Below are positions 34,701 to 46,469 of a stretch of DNA of 64,000 nt, piece by piece (positions within the stretch are counted from its first letter, which is position 1; each line of letters opens with the position of its first letter). The DNA comes from Takakia lepidozioides. Its lineage: Eukaryota > Streptophyta > Takakiopsida > Takakiales > Takakiaceae. The notes beneath the pieces are model-generated. The model searched no databases, was not told the origin of the DNA, and saw only the letters and a list, made by a program, of their open reading frames with translations. Location: NCBI GenBank assembly GCA_030704615.1, contig CM060731.1, forward strand, positions 53,984,221-54,048,220, written 5' to 3'. Both the position numbers and the translations under genes were made by a program.

Positions 34701-35431
34701 AATAGCCTCCAGATATCGTTTTGGCTCAATAGGGCTAAAATTCCATTGGAATGCCCCTCGTTTTTAAGATATTAAGGTCTTAACGGCGCACGCTCCAGGA
34801 CCGTGGCGAGGCCCATGCACAGCCCATCGGCCATGCCCATTGACTCATCCGCTGCAATGTGTGGTCGCCAAGCCTACCCTCCGTCTGCTCTGCCTCGCAT
34901 GTGGTCGTCAATCTCGTAATTGAGTTCCCCTACACGGCGTCTGCCGCAGGCTGCCCCAGTTCGTTACAGTCTGTTTAGGTCTGTTGCGCAATCCATTCCT
35001 TCCCTAGCATTTGGACAGTGCATCTAGAAGAGCACTGTCGTGTACATACGTTGCGTCCCTGCCACCACGCGTTTCTTCTTCAAGAAACGTAAAACATTAT
35101 GTTGCTCTGCGACTTGTGCGTTGCAAGTTCTCAAGCGTGTCTTGTGTACTGTGAAGTTCATGGAAATAAAAGCAACATGCATGCAATGAGATAAAACACA
35201 CTGAAAGCCTGCTTATACGCTCTCTTTGCCAATGTTTGCACGTTGAATTCCCGGCAATAGTAAAACATACGGATAGTGCAGAAAATGCATCCCCACTTCC
35301 CAATGGCGTGATGGGCCTACACTTCAAAAAAATTGCATGCCCGGCAAAAAAACCTTTGTAAACTTGCTACTCTAGCGGAGGAATATAGAGGGCGCCGTAT
35401 TTGACCTGCTAACTCATTGTTGGAGCATGGG
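34701..35431. other. No recognised gene
   Basis: Only short frames are present. The sequence is of mixed composition with no repeat that I can match elsewhere in the window. Confidence 0.5.
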
Positions 35432-35439
35432 CTCTGGAC

Positions 35440-35667
35440 CAACCAACGGGGAGAACCGGCAGCTAGTTACATGCTAGCCGACTGATTCTGAGGATTTCCG
35501 AGTGAAAATTGAAACCTTCGGAAATTTACAGAGTATGTTCACATAGGAAATTGACTATTGCAGTTACCATTAAGGGGAAGCAACCGACTCCCCAACCCAC
35601 TTAGCCGGTTGGTTCTCAGAATGAGGGGCCATTGGCTGGTTCAACTGAAATTATTTCCCGGACGCTG
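35440..35667 (+). mobile_element. hAT-like MITE, copy 3 (short, 228 bp)
   Basis: It has the same ends as the long copies (CAACCAACGGGGAGAACC... and ...CCCGGACGCTG) and the same terminal sequences, but the middle is missing. The target duplication CTCTGGAC lies at 35432-35439 and 35668-35675. It is an internally deleted derivative that still moved, which shows that the terminal ~100 bp on each side are enough for mobility. Confidence 0.92.
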
Positions 35668-35879
35668 CTCTGGACACCAAAGTGGTACCGGCCTCCAACA
35701 TGTATCATGTGCACATTGAGGAAGGTCAAAAAGTAAAGACAATGCATTAGTGAGTGCAAGGTTGGTACTATGCAATATTAATCCCACAAGTCCATGGATT
35801 CAAATTTATCATACCTTGTGATGATTTGCTCCAAATGTTGGGTCTCATGCAACAATGCATAAATGGCTTAGTTCTAACA

Positions 35880-36725
35880 TTCCCTACCGTTGCCACTCAT
35901 TCTGGATCCCAATCTCCATCATAATGCTTGAATGTTGGCGCCAAGGTCTCGGGACCTTCAAACGATTCTAACAATTGATGCTTGTAGGACTCTCTATATT
36001 TTGACTTCTTTCTCTTTGGGCCTTTGTTGTTCGAGCTCCTACAACAAGTCATCTATGCTTCACTTTCGAATCCCCACAATCGCTTTGTTGGTGCGCTTAC
36101 CATTGCATTATTCTGATTTGTGCCACATATTATGCTTTCATGGTTCCACAACTCCATGGATATTGACTATATATTTCATGTCTAGGTATCAATGTTGCAA
36201 TGGTAAATAATGACTAACAATATAATTTGCAAGGATGGTGCACATAATATTGGTCAAGACTGTGTTTTCACTAGGAACCTTTGGTACTCGTAAAGACCCG
36301 AGCAAGAATTTTTAGTTAGAGAGGATGGCGCCTTACACGGACGAATTTTCACGCCAAGTGAGCATGGCACCTTATGCTGCGTAAGGTTCCTCCTCTCCTT
36401 GAGAGGAAGGCACCTTACATCGCGTAAGGTTCCTGCTCTTGTGAGCCGCCCGATTTAGATGATCCCAGCCGTCGATGGTAAAGGAAATCCTTTAGGCCGG
36501 GTAAGGTACCCTATACCAAGTTGCACTTTCATGTGACCATGAACCCAAAACTGAGTAGGATACTCATCCAAACTCTCATCTCCAAGCACAAAGTCTACCA
36601 ATCTATCCCTAGGTATGTAGGCCATTTGATTAGTCATTCACGCTCCCATTTCCCCATATTGCGTTTCAGTTTTCAATGGAGGTTTTTGTTGTTGAACAAC
36701 CATCCCTTTGATGTTTTACATTGCA
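35880..36725 (-). pseudogene. Second MULE-like remnant
   Basis: Minus-strand YIPRDRLVDFVLGDES followed by PTQFWVHGHMK (36500-36630) aligns with IPWERVGDF/VLGEESRDGCSTQFY of the MULE at 14-16 kb. 35920-36200 also resembles 15150-15810 of that element ('ttgttggtgcgcttacc', 'caactccatgga' match 'attgttggtgcgcttgtcc', 'acccatggagtt'). The piece lacks the VLG frameshift present in the first copy but has other gaps and an in-frame stop. It is a diverged, deleted relative. Confidence 0.65.
36366..36432. repeat. Palindromic GGCACCTTA..TAAGGTTCC repeats
   Basis: GGCACCTTATGCTGCGTAAG (36366) and GGCACCTTACATCGCGTAAG (36409) are each imperfect palindromes followed by GTTCC. Further half-sites are near 36330, 36500, 36800 and 36840. 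They occur within or beside the MULE remnant and can form small hairpins. Confidence 0.6.
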
Positions 36726-36949
36726 TAAAGAGCCCGACATGGATGGCTCGGATTAAAATCTAATGGACGGTTTAGATTAGTATAGATTGGAGGCAGAACC
36801 TTAAGCACGGGCGGAAGGTTCTCTTGTCAAGGGAGAGGAACCTTGCGTTTGAAGGGCACCATCCTACACCAACCAAGAAAAACTCCATTTCCTGATTAGG
36901 TGCCATCCTTCAACACTAGGAAAATTGTGGCGGGTCATAAAGCACTTTG

Positions 36950-37060
36950 AATTTTTTCTCTTTGTTATTATCTGCTCCTTGTATAGCATTTTAGCGCGCT
37001 TGGCCAGGGCAGTGCATTACACGCCGGTGTAATGCCCTGGTACGCAAGGGCGGTGCATTA
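36950..37060. repeat. Hairpin, CCAGGGC..GTGTAATGCCCTGG
   Basis: CCAGGGCAGTGCATTACAC (37004-37022) pairs with GTGTAATGCCCTGG (37027-37040) around a 4-base loop, with three unpaired bases in the first arm. The phrase GGCGGTGCATTACACTCC follows at about 37049. Confidence 0.7.
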
Positions 37061-37117
37061 CACTCCATACATTTCTTTGTTGCATGTGCTTTATGCAGGG
37101 GAAGCCCCCGAGTGGAG

Positions 37118-37189
37118 GGCATTCCTCGATATTTGGGCATTCCCTGGGGCTCCCGCCCTTGGGCCAGTGCCCTTATATCGAGGAATGCC
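37118..37189. repeat. 72-bp hairpin with 22-bp arms
   Basis: The arm beginning GGCATTCCTCGATAT (37118-37139) is complementary to TATCGAGGAATGCC and its left extension (37168-37189), with two mismatches and a 28-base loop. It is the size of a miRNA-like or foldback structure. No expression evidence is available. Confidence 0.75.
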
Positions 37190-37199
37190 ACCTTCCCCT

Positions 37200-38100
37200 A
37201 TACTTTCCCACCTTATTATCAGCACTCAAAACTTCACGTGGAATTGTGCTTATGTACTAGGTACGGAGGAATGTATCAGCATTTGCTTGTGCGGCCTTTG
37301 CATGCGGGCTTTTCTTAACCCCTAAGGGCCCGCCATTGGGCAATTTCAGCCCCCAGAAAAGTAACATTTGAGGCTACACACCTACGATATTAGATCCAAG
37401 ATTTGAACCTTATCATATTCACCTTGCCTACCATGAACATCCGCCCAGCAAATTGGGGAGAAATTCACCACACGACCACAAACTTTTTAGTGTTTTAGGG
37501 AGATTTTCGTGTTTTTGGATTTTGCAAAGTATGAAACTTGAGCTTTGACGAAGCTCTTTGAGTGACAAAATGACTTTTCCCGCTCCTACCTCCCACAGAA
37601 ATGTGGTATGATATCCTAAGTACTGTACAACTTTCAAGTAAAAACAGCCTTTTTCATTATTAGGTCCTTTGTATTTGCTTATGTGGGGGGTTCCAAATGA
37701 TCTCCACAGCTTAGCAAATCAAGGTCAGCCCATGCAAAAATTAACTCTTTTGTTAGATATCTCAATCCCCTTGGTGAGGGTCTGGAATACATTATCCCCA
37801 TAGTGAGTCTGGTAAAAACAAACTGTGAATAGACAGCCAACCTTCTTGCATGCTGACCCACACGTTTTCTAGAATGTGATAATTCATGAAAAATTGTTAA
37901 CGTGAGAGGGGGGGCCACGAATTAACTGCAGTTAAAATATATTAACATCTACAAAAAGTACAAACCTGAAACGGTCTTGTGGGCCCTTGAGAAGTCAGTG
38001 ACTCCCCAATGCCTCCAACTTACCATCTGAAGATAAAGTGGGCTCTGGCGGTGGGGTCAATCTTGTTATCACGAGATTTCGTTTTTGATCAGTGATCGAG
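37200..38100. other. No recognised gene; ends in repeat R-like sequence
   Basis: Short frames only. 38035-38107 resembles 24135-24210 of repeat R ('ggcggtggggtcaatcttg', 'atcagtgatcgagatgtcac'). The giant element therefore inserted into or next to a copy of that repeat. Confidence 0.55.
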
Positions 38101-38103
38101 ATG

Positions 38104-38107
38104 TCAC
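38104..38107. repeat. Putative target duplication TCAC (left)
   Basis: TCAC precedes the left terminus at 38108 and also follows the right terminus (57549-57552). Related repeat sites read GATGTCGCC (24206) and GATGTCACC (57726). Because the terminus starts CTAG, a TA duplication is an alternative reading. Confidence 0.65.
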
Positions 38108-38445
38108 CTAGGGAATTCCAAAAAGGCCTTGATGTGAAATGCAGCGCAATTCACTTGATCAGATGCCAATTCAATTGAACTAACCCTAATTTGCAATTCA
38201 ATTGAATTGCTGACTGCAATCAATTGAATTGTAATCTATAATTTTTAACGCAGTTTTGTATATAATATATATAATATATTATCATGTATATGTATATGTA
38301 TATGTATCATATACACATATGCATACGAGAGTATAAGCTGAATATACATGTTGGCCCGTCTATTCCTGCTGCCCGTCCATCCTTTGCTTGTGGTAAGGCC
38401 TAAGTCACGTAGCCTAAAGGAGAGATATATAATACACATATATAC
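38108..38445 (+). repeat. Left terminal inverted repeat of giant element
   Basis: The first ~170 bp match the right end almost base for base; I see one missing T and one T/G difference. After that come variable ATGTAT microsatellite lengths and then a shared tail ('ggcccgtctattcctgctgc', 'aaaggatggac' inverted). It contains the palindromic CAATTCAATTGAATTG twice, one copy with a base missing. Confidence 0.95.
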
Positions 38446-38454
38446 TAGTAGATG

Positions 38455-38700
38455 TATCGTCATTAGGTTGTAGCCCTGTTTGATATATCTACAGAGGTAT
38501 AGTATTTCATTTTACAAGAAAAGTTGGCCAAATTAATCTATATTTATGCGGAGGTATCGTCATGAGACAGTAGCCCTGTTTAGTATACCACCAGAGGTAT
38601 AGCGCCTGACTTACAAAGAAACCTGGTCAAATCAGCCTATATGCAGGTTGAGGTATCGTTATGAGGTAGTTGCCCTGTTTAGTATACCTACAGAGGGACT
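38455..38700 (-). repeat. ~100-bp repeat array, left, inverted
   Basis: Two to three units carry GAGGTATCGTCATGAG, GCCCTGTTTAGTATACC and AGAGGTATAG. They are the reverse complement of units at 53470-53720 in matching order (for example 'gccctgtttgatatatct' against 'agatatatcaaacagggc'). The array thus mirrors the right-hand array and extends the terminal symmetry. Confidence 0.9.
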
Positions 38701-38836
38701 GGCAACGTACGCATTCTTATCTCTGTTTTTATCCCAGTCCTCGCTTGTTAGATTCTACAGCTATTCATCGCGTAGCACTTGGCTACATGATTGTCTATTG
38801 TTTCTAGTTTACTCAATAAGAAAAGTGGGATAGAAA

Positions 38837-41800
38837 TGTCAAGTGAGTTTTTCATGGTACGTGTCATGGTTGGGTGGACAGGAAGAGGCCAAGGAAGAGG
38901 CAGCAGCAGAGCTGACACATTTGGTAAGGCAACCGTGTCCATCCTGAGTATGAAGGATGCTGCACCCTCGGAAATACAAGATGCTTCAAGTAAGTTCAAA
39001 GAGCTTTCTTCTCTTTCTGGTGTGCTGGATATGTATGCGGAGGACAATTAATATCACCTTAGGTGCCAAGGGAGAAACAAACAACCAGACCCTATTTCAT
39101 TTCATTTCTCTCTCTCTCTCTCTCTCTCTCGTGTTTCTCCCTATCCTCTAGGAAGCCTATTGACATTGGGTGGACTTGAAACGGGAGTACATTAATGTCT
39201 CTGTCACTAAATGCCGGCCTTCTGACCTCGTGTCCTTGTTTGTTTCGACCTTAAGCGTTTTGCTTCAGGTAAGGTAGTGCATTGGATTTAGTTGGAAAGC
39301 TTGGGGACTTTCCCTCTTTAGAATATGCCTACACGGGCCATTCCCTGCAACTCCCTGGAGTGTGATCTCTGAATGGTAACAAGCGGACTCCTACCGCTTG
39401 GGGGCAGCCCCTCCGCCCAAATTGGGCAGTCGTATGCTCTGTCTAGCATACTCGGCACTTGGGCTCGGGTTGGTTCATGTGCTTAAACTTATGGCCTGCG
39501 AAAACAATCAAAAATTTAGCTCCTATCAACATCAACACTCCTCAGGGTGATCCCTGGGAATTGATTACTTATGCCAAATCTAGGGCTTCATGTGTAGTTT
39601 TTGGGGTGAATCCCAAGATGGACGATGTGTCCTTTAAAACTACATGCTCTACCTTAGGCTTGGATTTCATGGTTAATGGTACCATCTCGAGACTTGATAA
39701 CAGGGGTACGTTGAAGGTTGCAATGACCAAAAGTGCTTCTAATAGAGTCCCGCATCAATTCAATCTCAAATAAGTTCGTCCGTGATTTCTTGTTTGACAA
39801 TTGTGAAATTATCAACAAGGGTTTGAGGTACGAGCATAGTATCTGGCTAAAACTGAATTTGAAGGGCGGCATGAGTACTCTGCTGGACCTCTTTGTCCGT
39901 TGTGTTTACATGCCCACAGAGGGGACCCTGTGTGCTGACGCAGACAAGGCCTCACAAGTTTTGAAGCTGGACTGTGCTTCGTTCCTTGCCAAAGGTCAGG
40001 TGGTACTATTGGGGGACTTCAATGCCTGGGTGGGCAAAGGGATCCATCAAGACGATATCATTGGACCTTTTGGTGAGGACGAGCTGAATTCTAATGGCAG
40101 ACGGTTAATTAACTGTCTAGAAGAGCTTCAGTTTTTGACCTTGAATAACAGGACAAGAGGTGACCAAGTGCAGTGGACTCGTGAGAAACCCCAAACTGGG
40201 GAACGTTCCATTGTGGACTATATCATAATGGACAAAATTTTGTTCCCCCAGTGTGCCGATGTGTTGATCGACAGAATTGATATTGGTACCTCTGACCACT
40301 TGCTGGTTTGGACTGACATCAAAAGGTGTTTTCCCAACACCAAGAGATCTGTGAAACGTTCGATTCGGAGGTGGCGCATAGAAAAATTCCACAATGAGGA
40401 GGTCAAGGCTGAGTACGTCCAGGCCTTGCAAGAGGCTCTCCCTCATTTTGTCCAATCGCTCCAAGAACTTCAGTCACGCTCTGTTAACGCAATAAATGAA
40501 GCCGAAAGAGCAGTGGACTCTTGGGAGAGTTTCGTTTCCTCCGTGGCTGACAAGATCATTGGGAGGAAACTAATTGTCTGCGGTAGAGCAGTTAATTGGT
40601 GGACTAATGAGATTAAATTCAAGATAGCTAAGAGACGAGCCCTCTATAAACAGTGCTGCAATTTGGAAACCAACAGAGAATTGTGGGCGAGGTACTACCA
40701 GCTCCGTAAAGATATCAATCAGCTTGTTAGGTCTCAGAAAAAATTATACTGGGACAAGTTATACAGTGAAATAAACTCAAACCACCATGGTGGTAATGAC
40801 AAGAAATTCTGCTTGGCCCTTCAACGTTTGTACAAACCGAAAAACGGTCAGCAAGTACAAGCGCTGAAGACTACTAAAGGTGCAGTGGTGACTTCATCGG
40901 TTGACATTGTCAAAACCTTTGAAACTCACTACAGTATCCTTGGCAGAACTTCTTGGTATAACAGTGAGGGGTCTTCTGCTGAATGGAGGGACACAGTTGG
41001 AAAAACTGTTCCTATGATTCAAAACAGCCTTGATGAACTGGAGTATATTTCAATGGCTTATAATGCTCCCATTAGTTCTTCTGAGATTCTCGAAGCAATT
41101 GAACATTTAAATGGAGGTAAAGCTCCTGGACCAGATGGTATTGTCAACGAGCTTATCAAGCACAGTGGCGATCCCATGATAGAGGCCCTACTTCTCCTCT
41201 TTAACCTTCTCTGGAAGACTGAAATGATCCCCTTTCGCTGGCGACAGGGGGTCATTGTCAATCTATACAAGAAGGGTGACAGAGAAGAACCGGGGAACTA
41301 CCGTGGCATCACGCTCCTCAATGTTGTTGGCAAGACATTCTGCTTATTTATAAGCACTCGTCTCGAGGTTGATCTGGAGTCTACAGGTTGTTTCCACGAA
41401 GGCCAAGCTGGCTTTCGGCGAAACAGGGGCTGTGTGGATCATATCTTCACTCTAAGCCAGATTATCCAGGGAAGGAAAAAGAAGGGAAACCCACTTATGT
41501 CTTTTTCCTGGATGTCAAAAAGGCTTATGACACAGTGTGGAGAGATGGCCTATGGTTCCGCCTCTGGTCTTGTGGGATCAAGGGAAAGATGTGGAGACTT
41601 GTCCACAACTTGTATGCTCACACCAAAAGCTGTGTCACTGTTAACGGACAGAAGTCCAACTTCTTTGACTTGACCAAGGTGTAGCTCAAGGATGTACTCT
41701 CTCCCCTCTGCTCTTCAATGTTTTCATCAATCAACTCCTCGAGGATGTGGAAAGTGAGGGATTTGGGTTAAGGGTGGGTGATACCACCATACCAGCCCTT

Positions 41801-44395
41801 ATGTTTGCGGATGACTTCGCAGGCATAGGGGAGACTCCAACCAATCTCCAGGAGTTGATTGATTGCGCGAAGACATACTTTGATCTTTGGGGGCTAGAGG
41901 CTAATGTCAGCAAATGTGCAGTGGTAGCATTCAACGACAGAGGAGAGGGAGGAAGTGATCTTAAGTGGCAGTGGGGTAGCCAAGAGATCCCGGTCCTCCC
42001 TTCCTACACTTACCTGGGCGTTGAGTTCTCCTCCAATTGTAATTGGGATGCACATATCTGGAAAGTTGTTCAAACTGGCAAGGGCAAAGCACTGGGGCTC
42101 ACTAAAATTTTCCACTGCAGAGGGGTCAACTCTGAGGTTAAGAAAACCATGCTTTGTCGCGTTATTAGACCTGCCTTGGAGTACGGATCTGCTATATGGG
42201 TTGATAACTCCAACCAGGCTAAGTCTCTAGAATCCATTCAAGTGGGGGTGCTTAAGGAGTGTATGTCAGCATGCTCCAAAACAGCCAATGTGGCTGTTCG
42301 GGGTGAGTTTGGCATTCCGTCCTTCAGCTCCCGACGACATGAATTCAAGGTCAGATGGTGGGGTCAGCTGCAACATATGCCCAACACCAGATATCCTAAA
42401 TTAATCGACTCTATATCTTGGAAACAGGACCGCCCTGTCAAACAGGCTAAGTCCTGGCAGAAGAGAGTACAAGAGATCCTCAAGGACCTGGACCTGTATC
42501 CACAAGGCTTGACCCTGCTGGATAAGTCTGACTTAGAGGCTCTAGTGTCCTCAACCATGTCTGTTGCCATGAGATTGTCTGATGAAAATGAAGTTAGGCA
42601 GAAAACTTCCCTGAACTTGTTTCCAGTCTGTGACATGGGGGAGGACATGTTGGATGACCTCAAGGATAAGAGTAGGTGTGAAAGTTACTTGACAAGCTTT
42701 TGTGCAAATTGTAACAATAGTCAGGGTTTACTGTGGGTACACGGAAGCTACATGCACCACTCGTGACAAGGTACATATCTAAATCAATCTGAGACATGCT
42801 TATTTCAGATGTGGTGCTCAACATGGTTAACAATGTTAGGAAATGAGTTTAGGGAGTTGGGCGGCTTCATTTTGTTTCTGCTGTCATTTCCATTGAAAGG
42901 GTGTGACTTGAACCTTGCTAGCCAGCAACATGTGTTTGCAGTGCTTGTATTCTTTGAAGATGTGAGCAAGAAGGCCCTAACTGGTAAACTAGTCTGTGAG
43001 CAAAACACATGAAGAACAATTGGAGTGAAGGGGTTAGTGTTTGTGTCATGGCTCGTCTGTAATGCTTGGAATTAAGTTTAGGTTGATGGTCATTGTGACT
43101 GTTGAGTGTTTATTGTCTCCGCAATATTAGGTTGCTGGCCAATTTGCTAAAAAAAAGAGCCACATCTCAAGAGCTTGCAGGCAGCAGTAGACAACTTCAT
43201 GGTGTGTTCTTTGCCCTATAACAACATTGTCTTTTTGTGAAGATAGGAATATGGGTCCAGTGCTACGAGCTCGGAGCACCGAGCTTTTCAAACAACATTG
43301 TTTTTTCCAGGAGACAGGAAGGTATCTAAACATGGGAAGATCCAACATAACAGGGAAGCGTATCAAAGTGAAGTCAAGACGTCATGAAGCCCCTTCATCT
43401 TGCGTTGTGTCTGTTGTAGCAAACAGTGACGTCGTACCAACTCCTGTTACCTCGACAGAGCCGGCGCGTACAGGAGGAGGGCAAGGAGTGCTAGGAGGGC
43501 AAGGAAGTAAGTTCATGCTTATTAACAACTCTTGGGACTCCTAGGGGATTCCTAGTTTCAAGTACATTTTCATTCTTTTATTGCTTGGATTGTATGCAAC
43601 GTCTTTACTTCCACAGAGGTATTAAAAGGTGTCTTTTCTGTACAGAGGTATGTGCATTATGTGCAGGATAGGTGTAGTGCTAAAACACAGAAGTATAATA
43701 GATGCCTAGAGACAAATATCTTTACAAAGGTATCATCATGTAGGTGAATCTCCATTTCTAAAACCCTGGTATGCCTAATTTCACACATCCACTATCTATG
43801 TTATTTAGGTGGTTCGTTTGCACAAGAGGGGGTGCACTACAAACGGGAGAATGGACATTGGTTTTGTTTGATCTGCGGCGAAGGACCTTCCATGGGTTGG
43901 AAGGACAAACATAACTTCCAAAACCACCTTGTGGTAAAGTGTGGAGGTCCTCGCCTCCTTCCAGGTAAGCCTGGTCGCCCTACGGATGGGAAGAAGAGAA
44001 AACAAAATTACCATAGAACGAACATGAAGATCTATGGGGATGCAGATAAGAGAAAGAGGGTGTATGAGAACAAGGCGCGTTACAGGTTCAAATTGAAAGC
44101 GGAGCGACTGTGGGAAATGGCACAAGGTGGTTCTATGGCCATGGAAAGCAAGAGCAAGCGAGCACCATTGTTGGCAACATTGTTCGATGAAGATGTGTAC
44201 GACCACTTCGGGATTCGCAAATGGGGAAGGGGCGATTTATCAGCTAAGACCTTGGATGATATCGTGGGTGCGAATGCGACTGGTAAGTGGGTGAGGAACA
44301 AACTTGCTCAGTACAAACCGATTAGGGGTTACAAGCAAGACTTGGCACGGATGAAAAGAATCTATAGGGATGGCAAGGATTACTGGAAGATGTAG
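38837..44395 (+). CDS. C2H2-like zinc-finger gene, split by LINE
   Basis: Three plus-strand exons are inferred. The first is 38837-38989 (MSSEFFMVRVMVGWTGRGQG..., donor a|GTAAGTTC). The second runs from about 43316 to 43506 (MGRSNITGKRIKVKSRRHEA..., donor a|GTAAGT). The third is 43818-44395, joined in phase to give GSGSFAQEGVHYKREN. The last exon contains CLICGEGPSMGWKDKHNF followed by NHLVVKC, a C2H2/C2HC-like finger, and then a long basic region ending GKDYWKM. It may bind the element's DNA. Either the first or the second exon could hold the real start. The LINE at 39.4-42.8 kb lies in the first intron. I recognise no named family, and the linkage of exon 1 is tentative. Confidence 0.5.
39459..42766 (+). 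mobile_element. 5'-truncated LINE with endonuclease and RT, degraded
   Basis: The frame includes the carboxyl half of an APE-type endonuclease (LLGDFNAWVG at about 40006; IGTSDHLLVW at about 40285). The non-LTR reverse transcriptase follows, with GKAPGPDGI (about 41116), NYRGITLLN, FLDVKKAYDTVW, GVAQGCTLSPLLFNVF and the active-site FADDF (about 41804). The RT frame shifts near 41495 and 41677, so at least two indels break it. The protein ends at 42766. I see no clear poly-A tail or target duplication, and the start is not exact. It lies inside the giant element, so it inserted later. Confidence 0.88.
42767..43310. other. Intron-like stretch inside giant element
   Basis: No gene is recognised between the LINE end and the second zinc-finger exon. 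Small frames on both strands are not supported. The sequence ends at an acceptor-like 'ttttttccag' (43306-43315). Confidence 0.5.
43600..43760. repeat. Degenerate half-units of ~100-bp repeat
   Basis: ACAGAGGTAT occurs at about 43614 and 43645 and ACAAAGGTATCATCATGTAGG at about 43725. These resemble the inverted ~100-bp units of the element. They lie in the zinc-finger gene's last intron. Confidence 0.45.
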
Positions 44396-44776
44396 TTTTG
44401 AGACTTGTTTGTGTGTTTCTTCTTACTCTCTTTTTGACATTCTAGTTGCCTAAGAAAAGTGCCCAAATAATGGTACAAAGATACGGACTACACTACTCCA
44501 TTGTAGGGAGGCTATGTCGCTATTGTCCTACCTAGAGGAATGTGGTTTGCAGGCTGTGTAGGCGCCGGGTGGTTTTCCTAGCCTCAAGTATAGCTCCCAG
44601 GAACCTTTGCTAAATGGGTGCATACAACATAAAAGTTGTAGGCCGAGGCTATGTACATATTTTGAGGCTGTGGATACAGTGACTGCTTTAGGATTAAGCA
44701 TGTAAATGGGTACATTGGGAGTCCAATTCACTTACTCTTTGGCCATGTTGCTGATCTGGTGCTTGTGCATTTGTAG

Positions 44777-44895
44777 GATTTTAAGCAGAAGTATCCAGAC
44801 GTGATTGTGCCAAACCCACTAGAAGCCATTCAACAGCTGCGAAACAGGCAGTCGATGCTTCAGGATGTGGCCGATCTAGACCTTTGTGACTATGT
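44777..44895 (+). pseudogene. Captured exon of inositol-tetrakisphosphate 1-kinase
   Basis: Directly after an acceptor-like 'gcatttgtag', the frame reads DFKQKYPDVIVPNPLEAIQQ then LRNRQSMLQDVADLDL. This matches the amino-terminal region of plant ITPK enzymes (F..+YP.V.V.DP..AI..L.NR.SMLQ.V..L), which phosphorylate inositol phosphates in the cytosol. Only this exon is present, without the ATP-grasp core. It therefore cannot be a working kinase. It is best seen as a host fragment carried by the giant element. Confidence 0.7.
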
Positions 44896-44899
44896 GGTT

Positions 44900-46460
44900 G
44901 GTTTTTCTCCAGTACACAGTGCCTTCAACCAGCTCTTATATCTATTTGACCTGGAGTTTCGGTTTAGGGGCATCAATTTAATCAATTTTACTCACATTGA
45001 GAACCAAATTCTGAGTAACCAGTCATATTGCAGACTTAAGTTAATTTAAATCTCAGTGATTGAGTGAGTGAGTCCACGGCAATGCCTGGATACATGAGAA
45101 GTTGACCTGCATTTTGTTGTTTTCCATTTCTTGCAGCTTTTGGAATTTGAATATGGTCCTGGACGACCATCCGATCTGCTTCCTTCTTTTCATAGCCCCG
45201 TGTTTTCATTTTGCTCGTGTTGTTTGCAATCTGAGTATCCCGCAACAAAGAGGAAGATTTAAAGAACTTAGTTGATGAATTATGTTCTGCATGATTCCCA
45301 CATCTGAGGAACAACGGAATCACCAGTCATGAAGCAGGTTAGAGGTCTGCTACAAGTGGTCACTTGCGTATGGGCTAATATGGACTTGGTAGTGATCTTC
45401 CTGTGCAGACCGTTGTCCATGTGCTTTTCAATCAATCTGCGGTTCCAATACAAAAGAATGTAGAGGTATTGAGCACAAGGGGAAGCAATATAACTTGGCA
45501 TAGGGGCTGATATGGACTTGACATTGATCTTCCATGTGCACACCTCTCTCTATGTGCTGCTCATCCACCACTCTACCCACTGCCTGCGTATCGCTGGTTT
45601 GACTAAGTGACTAGTCACTAGATCACCAGTCACACCTTCATAGGAGTGGGCATGTGGCTTGCAAGTGTTGGGCTGCCAATAACAAACCCACTACAACGTT
45701 GCACTACAACCATAATCTCATCACTATTGTAAAACTCAGCATTCATGCTCTCGATTCCCACTCCAGCCTTTCAAATTCCTCAACTTCCATTCAGCATCCC
45801 ATGAACCCCACATGCAGCCCGAGTGTTATTACAAGCACGTTATGTGCTTTGGTAAATACTGTTGTTGGAATGAGGCAAAGCCCTCAAACCTTGGCCAAAT
45901 GTTTATGCAAACCTCCTTAAACTGCTTGTGAGCTAAATGGGTTTGATGTGCATGCCAGGGCTAGCTCCATCTCATTTTTTGGGGGACCCTTTGGGAGACA
46001 GATGGCTTACTCAGAAGTGCTTCAGCTTCCTCTGATTCACTGGCAAAAGAAATATGGCTAGCTCTGAAAGAAACAGACAATTTCAAACCTCACAATTGAT
46101 GAATGGCTTCCCCTGCATCATCATGTACTCCCCTGGCACTAGTATCTGGCCCCCATGACACAACCCCAGAGAAAACAAAAGACATGTTCATTTCGAGAAT
46201 TATCTCCAATAATCTTGTTTCGATACCCTTACAAAGGTATCATGTTGCAATTGGGCTGTGTGTTCGATACAGAGTTTAATATATCAACTCTTAGACGTTG
46301 ATACTCTTACAGTGGTATCATGTTTGGTATATGTACATAGCCATATATTGGCACTATAAGGGCTTGGCAGTATGAAATTGGTTAGTGTCTCAAGGTGCAG
46401 ATGAAACATGCTAACATATTTAGATTGTAAGCAACACCCACCAGTCAAACTCATCCTCAG
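44900..46460. other. No recognised gene
   Basis: Short frames on both strands are present and none is recognised. 46205-46330 contains degenerate repeat half-units (CGATACCCTTACAAAGGTATC, GATACTCTTACAGTGGTATC), which are imperfect palindromes related to the ~100-bp repeat. Confidence 0.5.
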
Positions 46461-46469
46461 AAGAGATTG

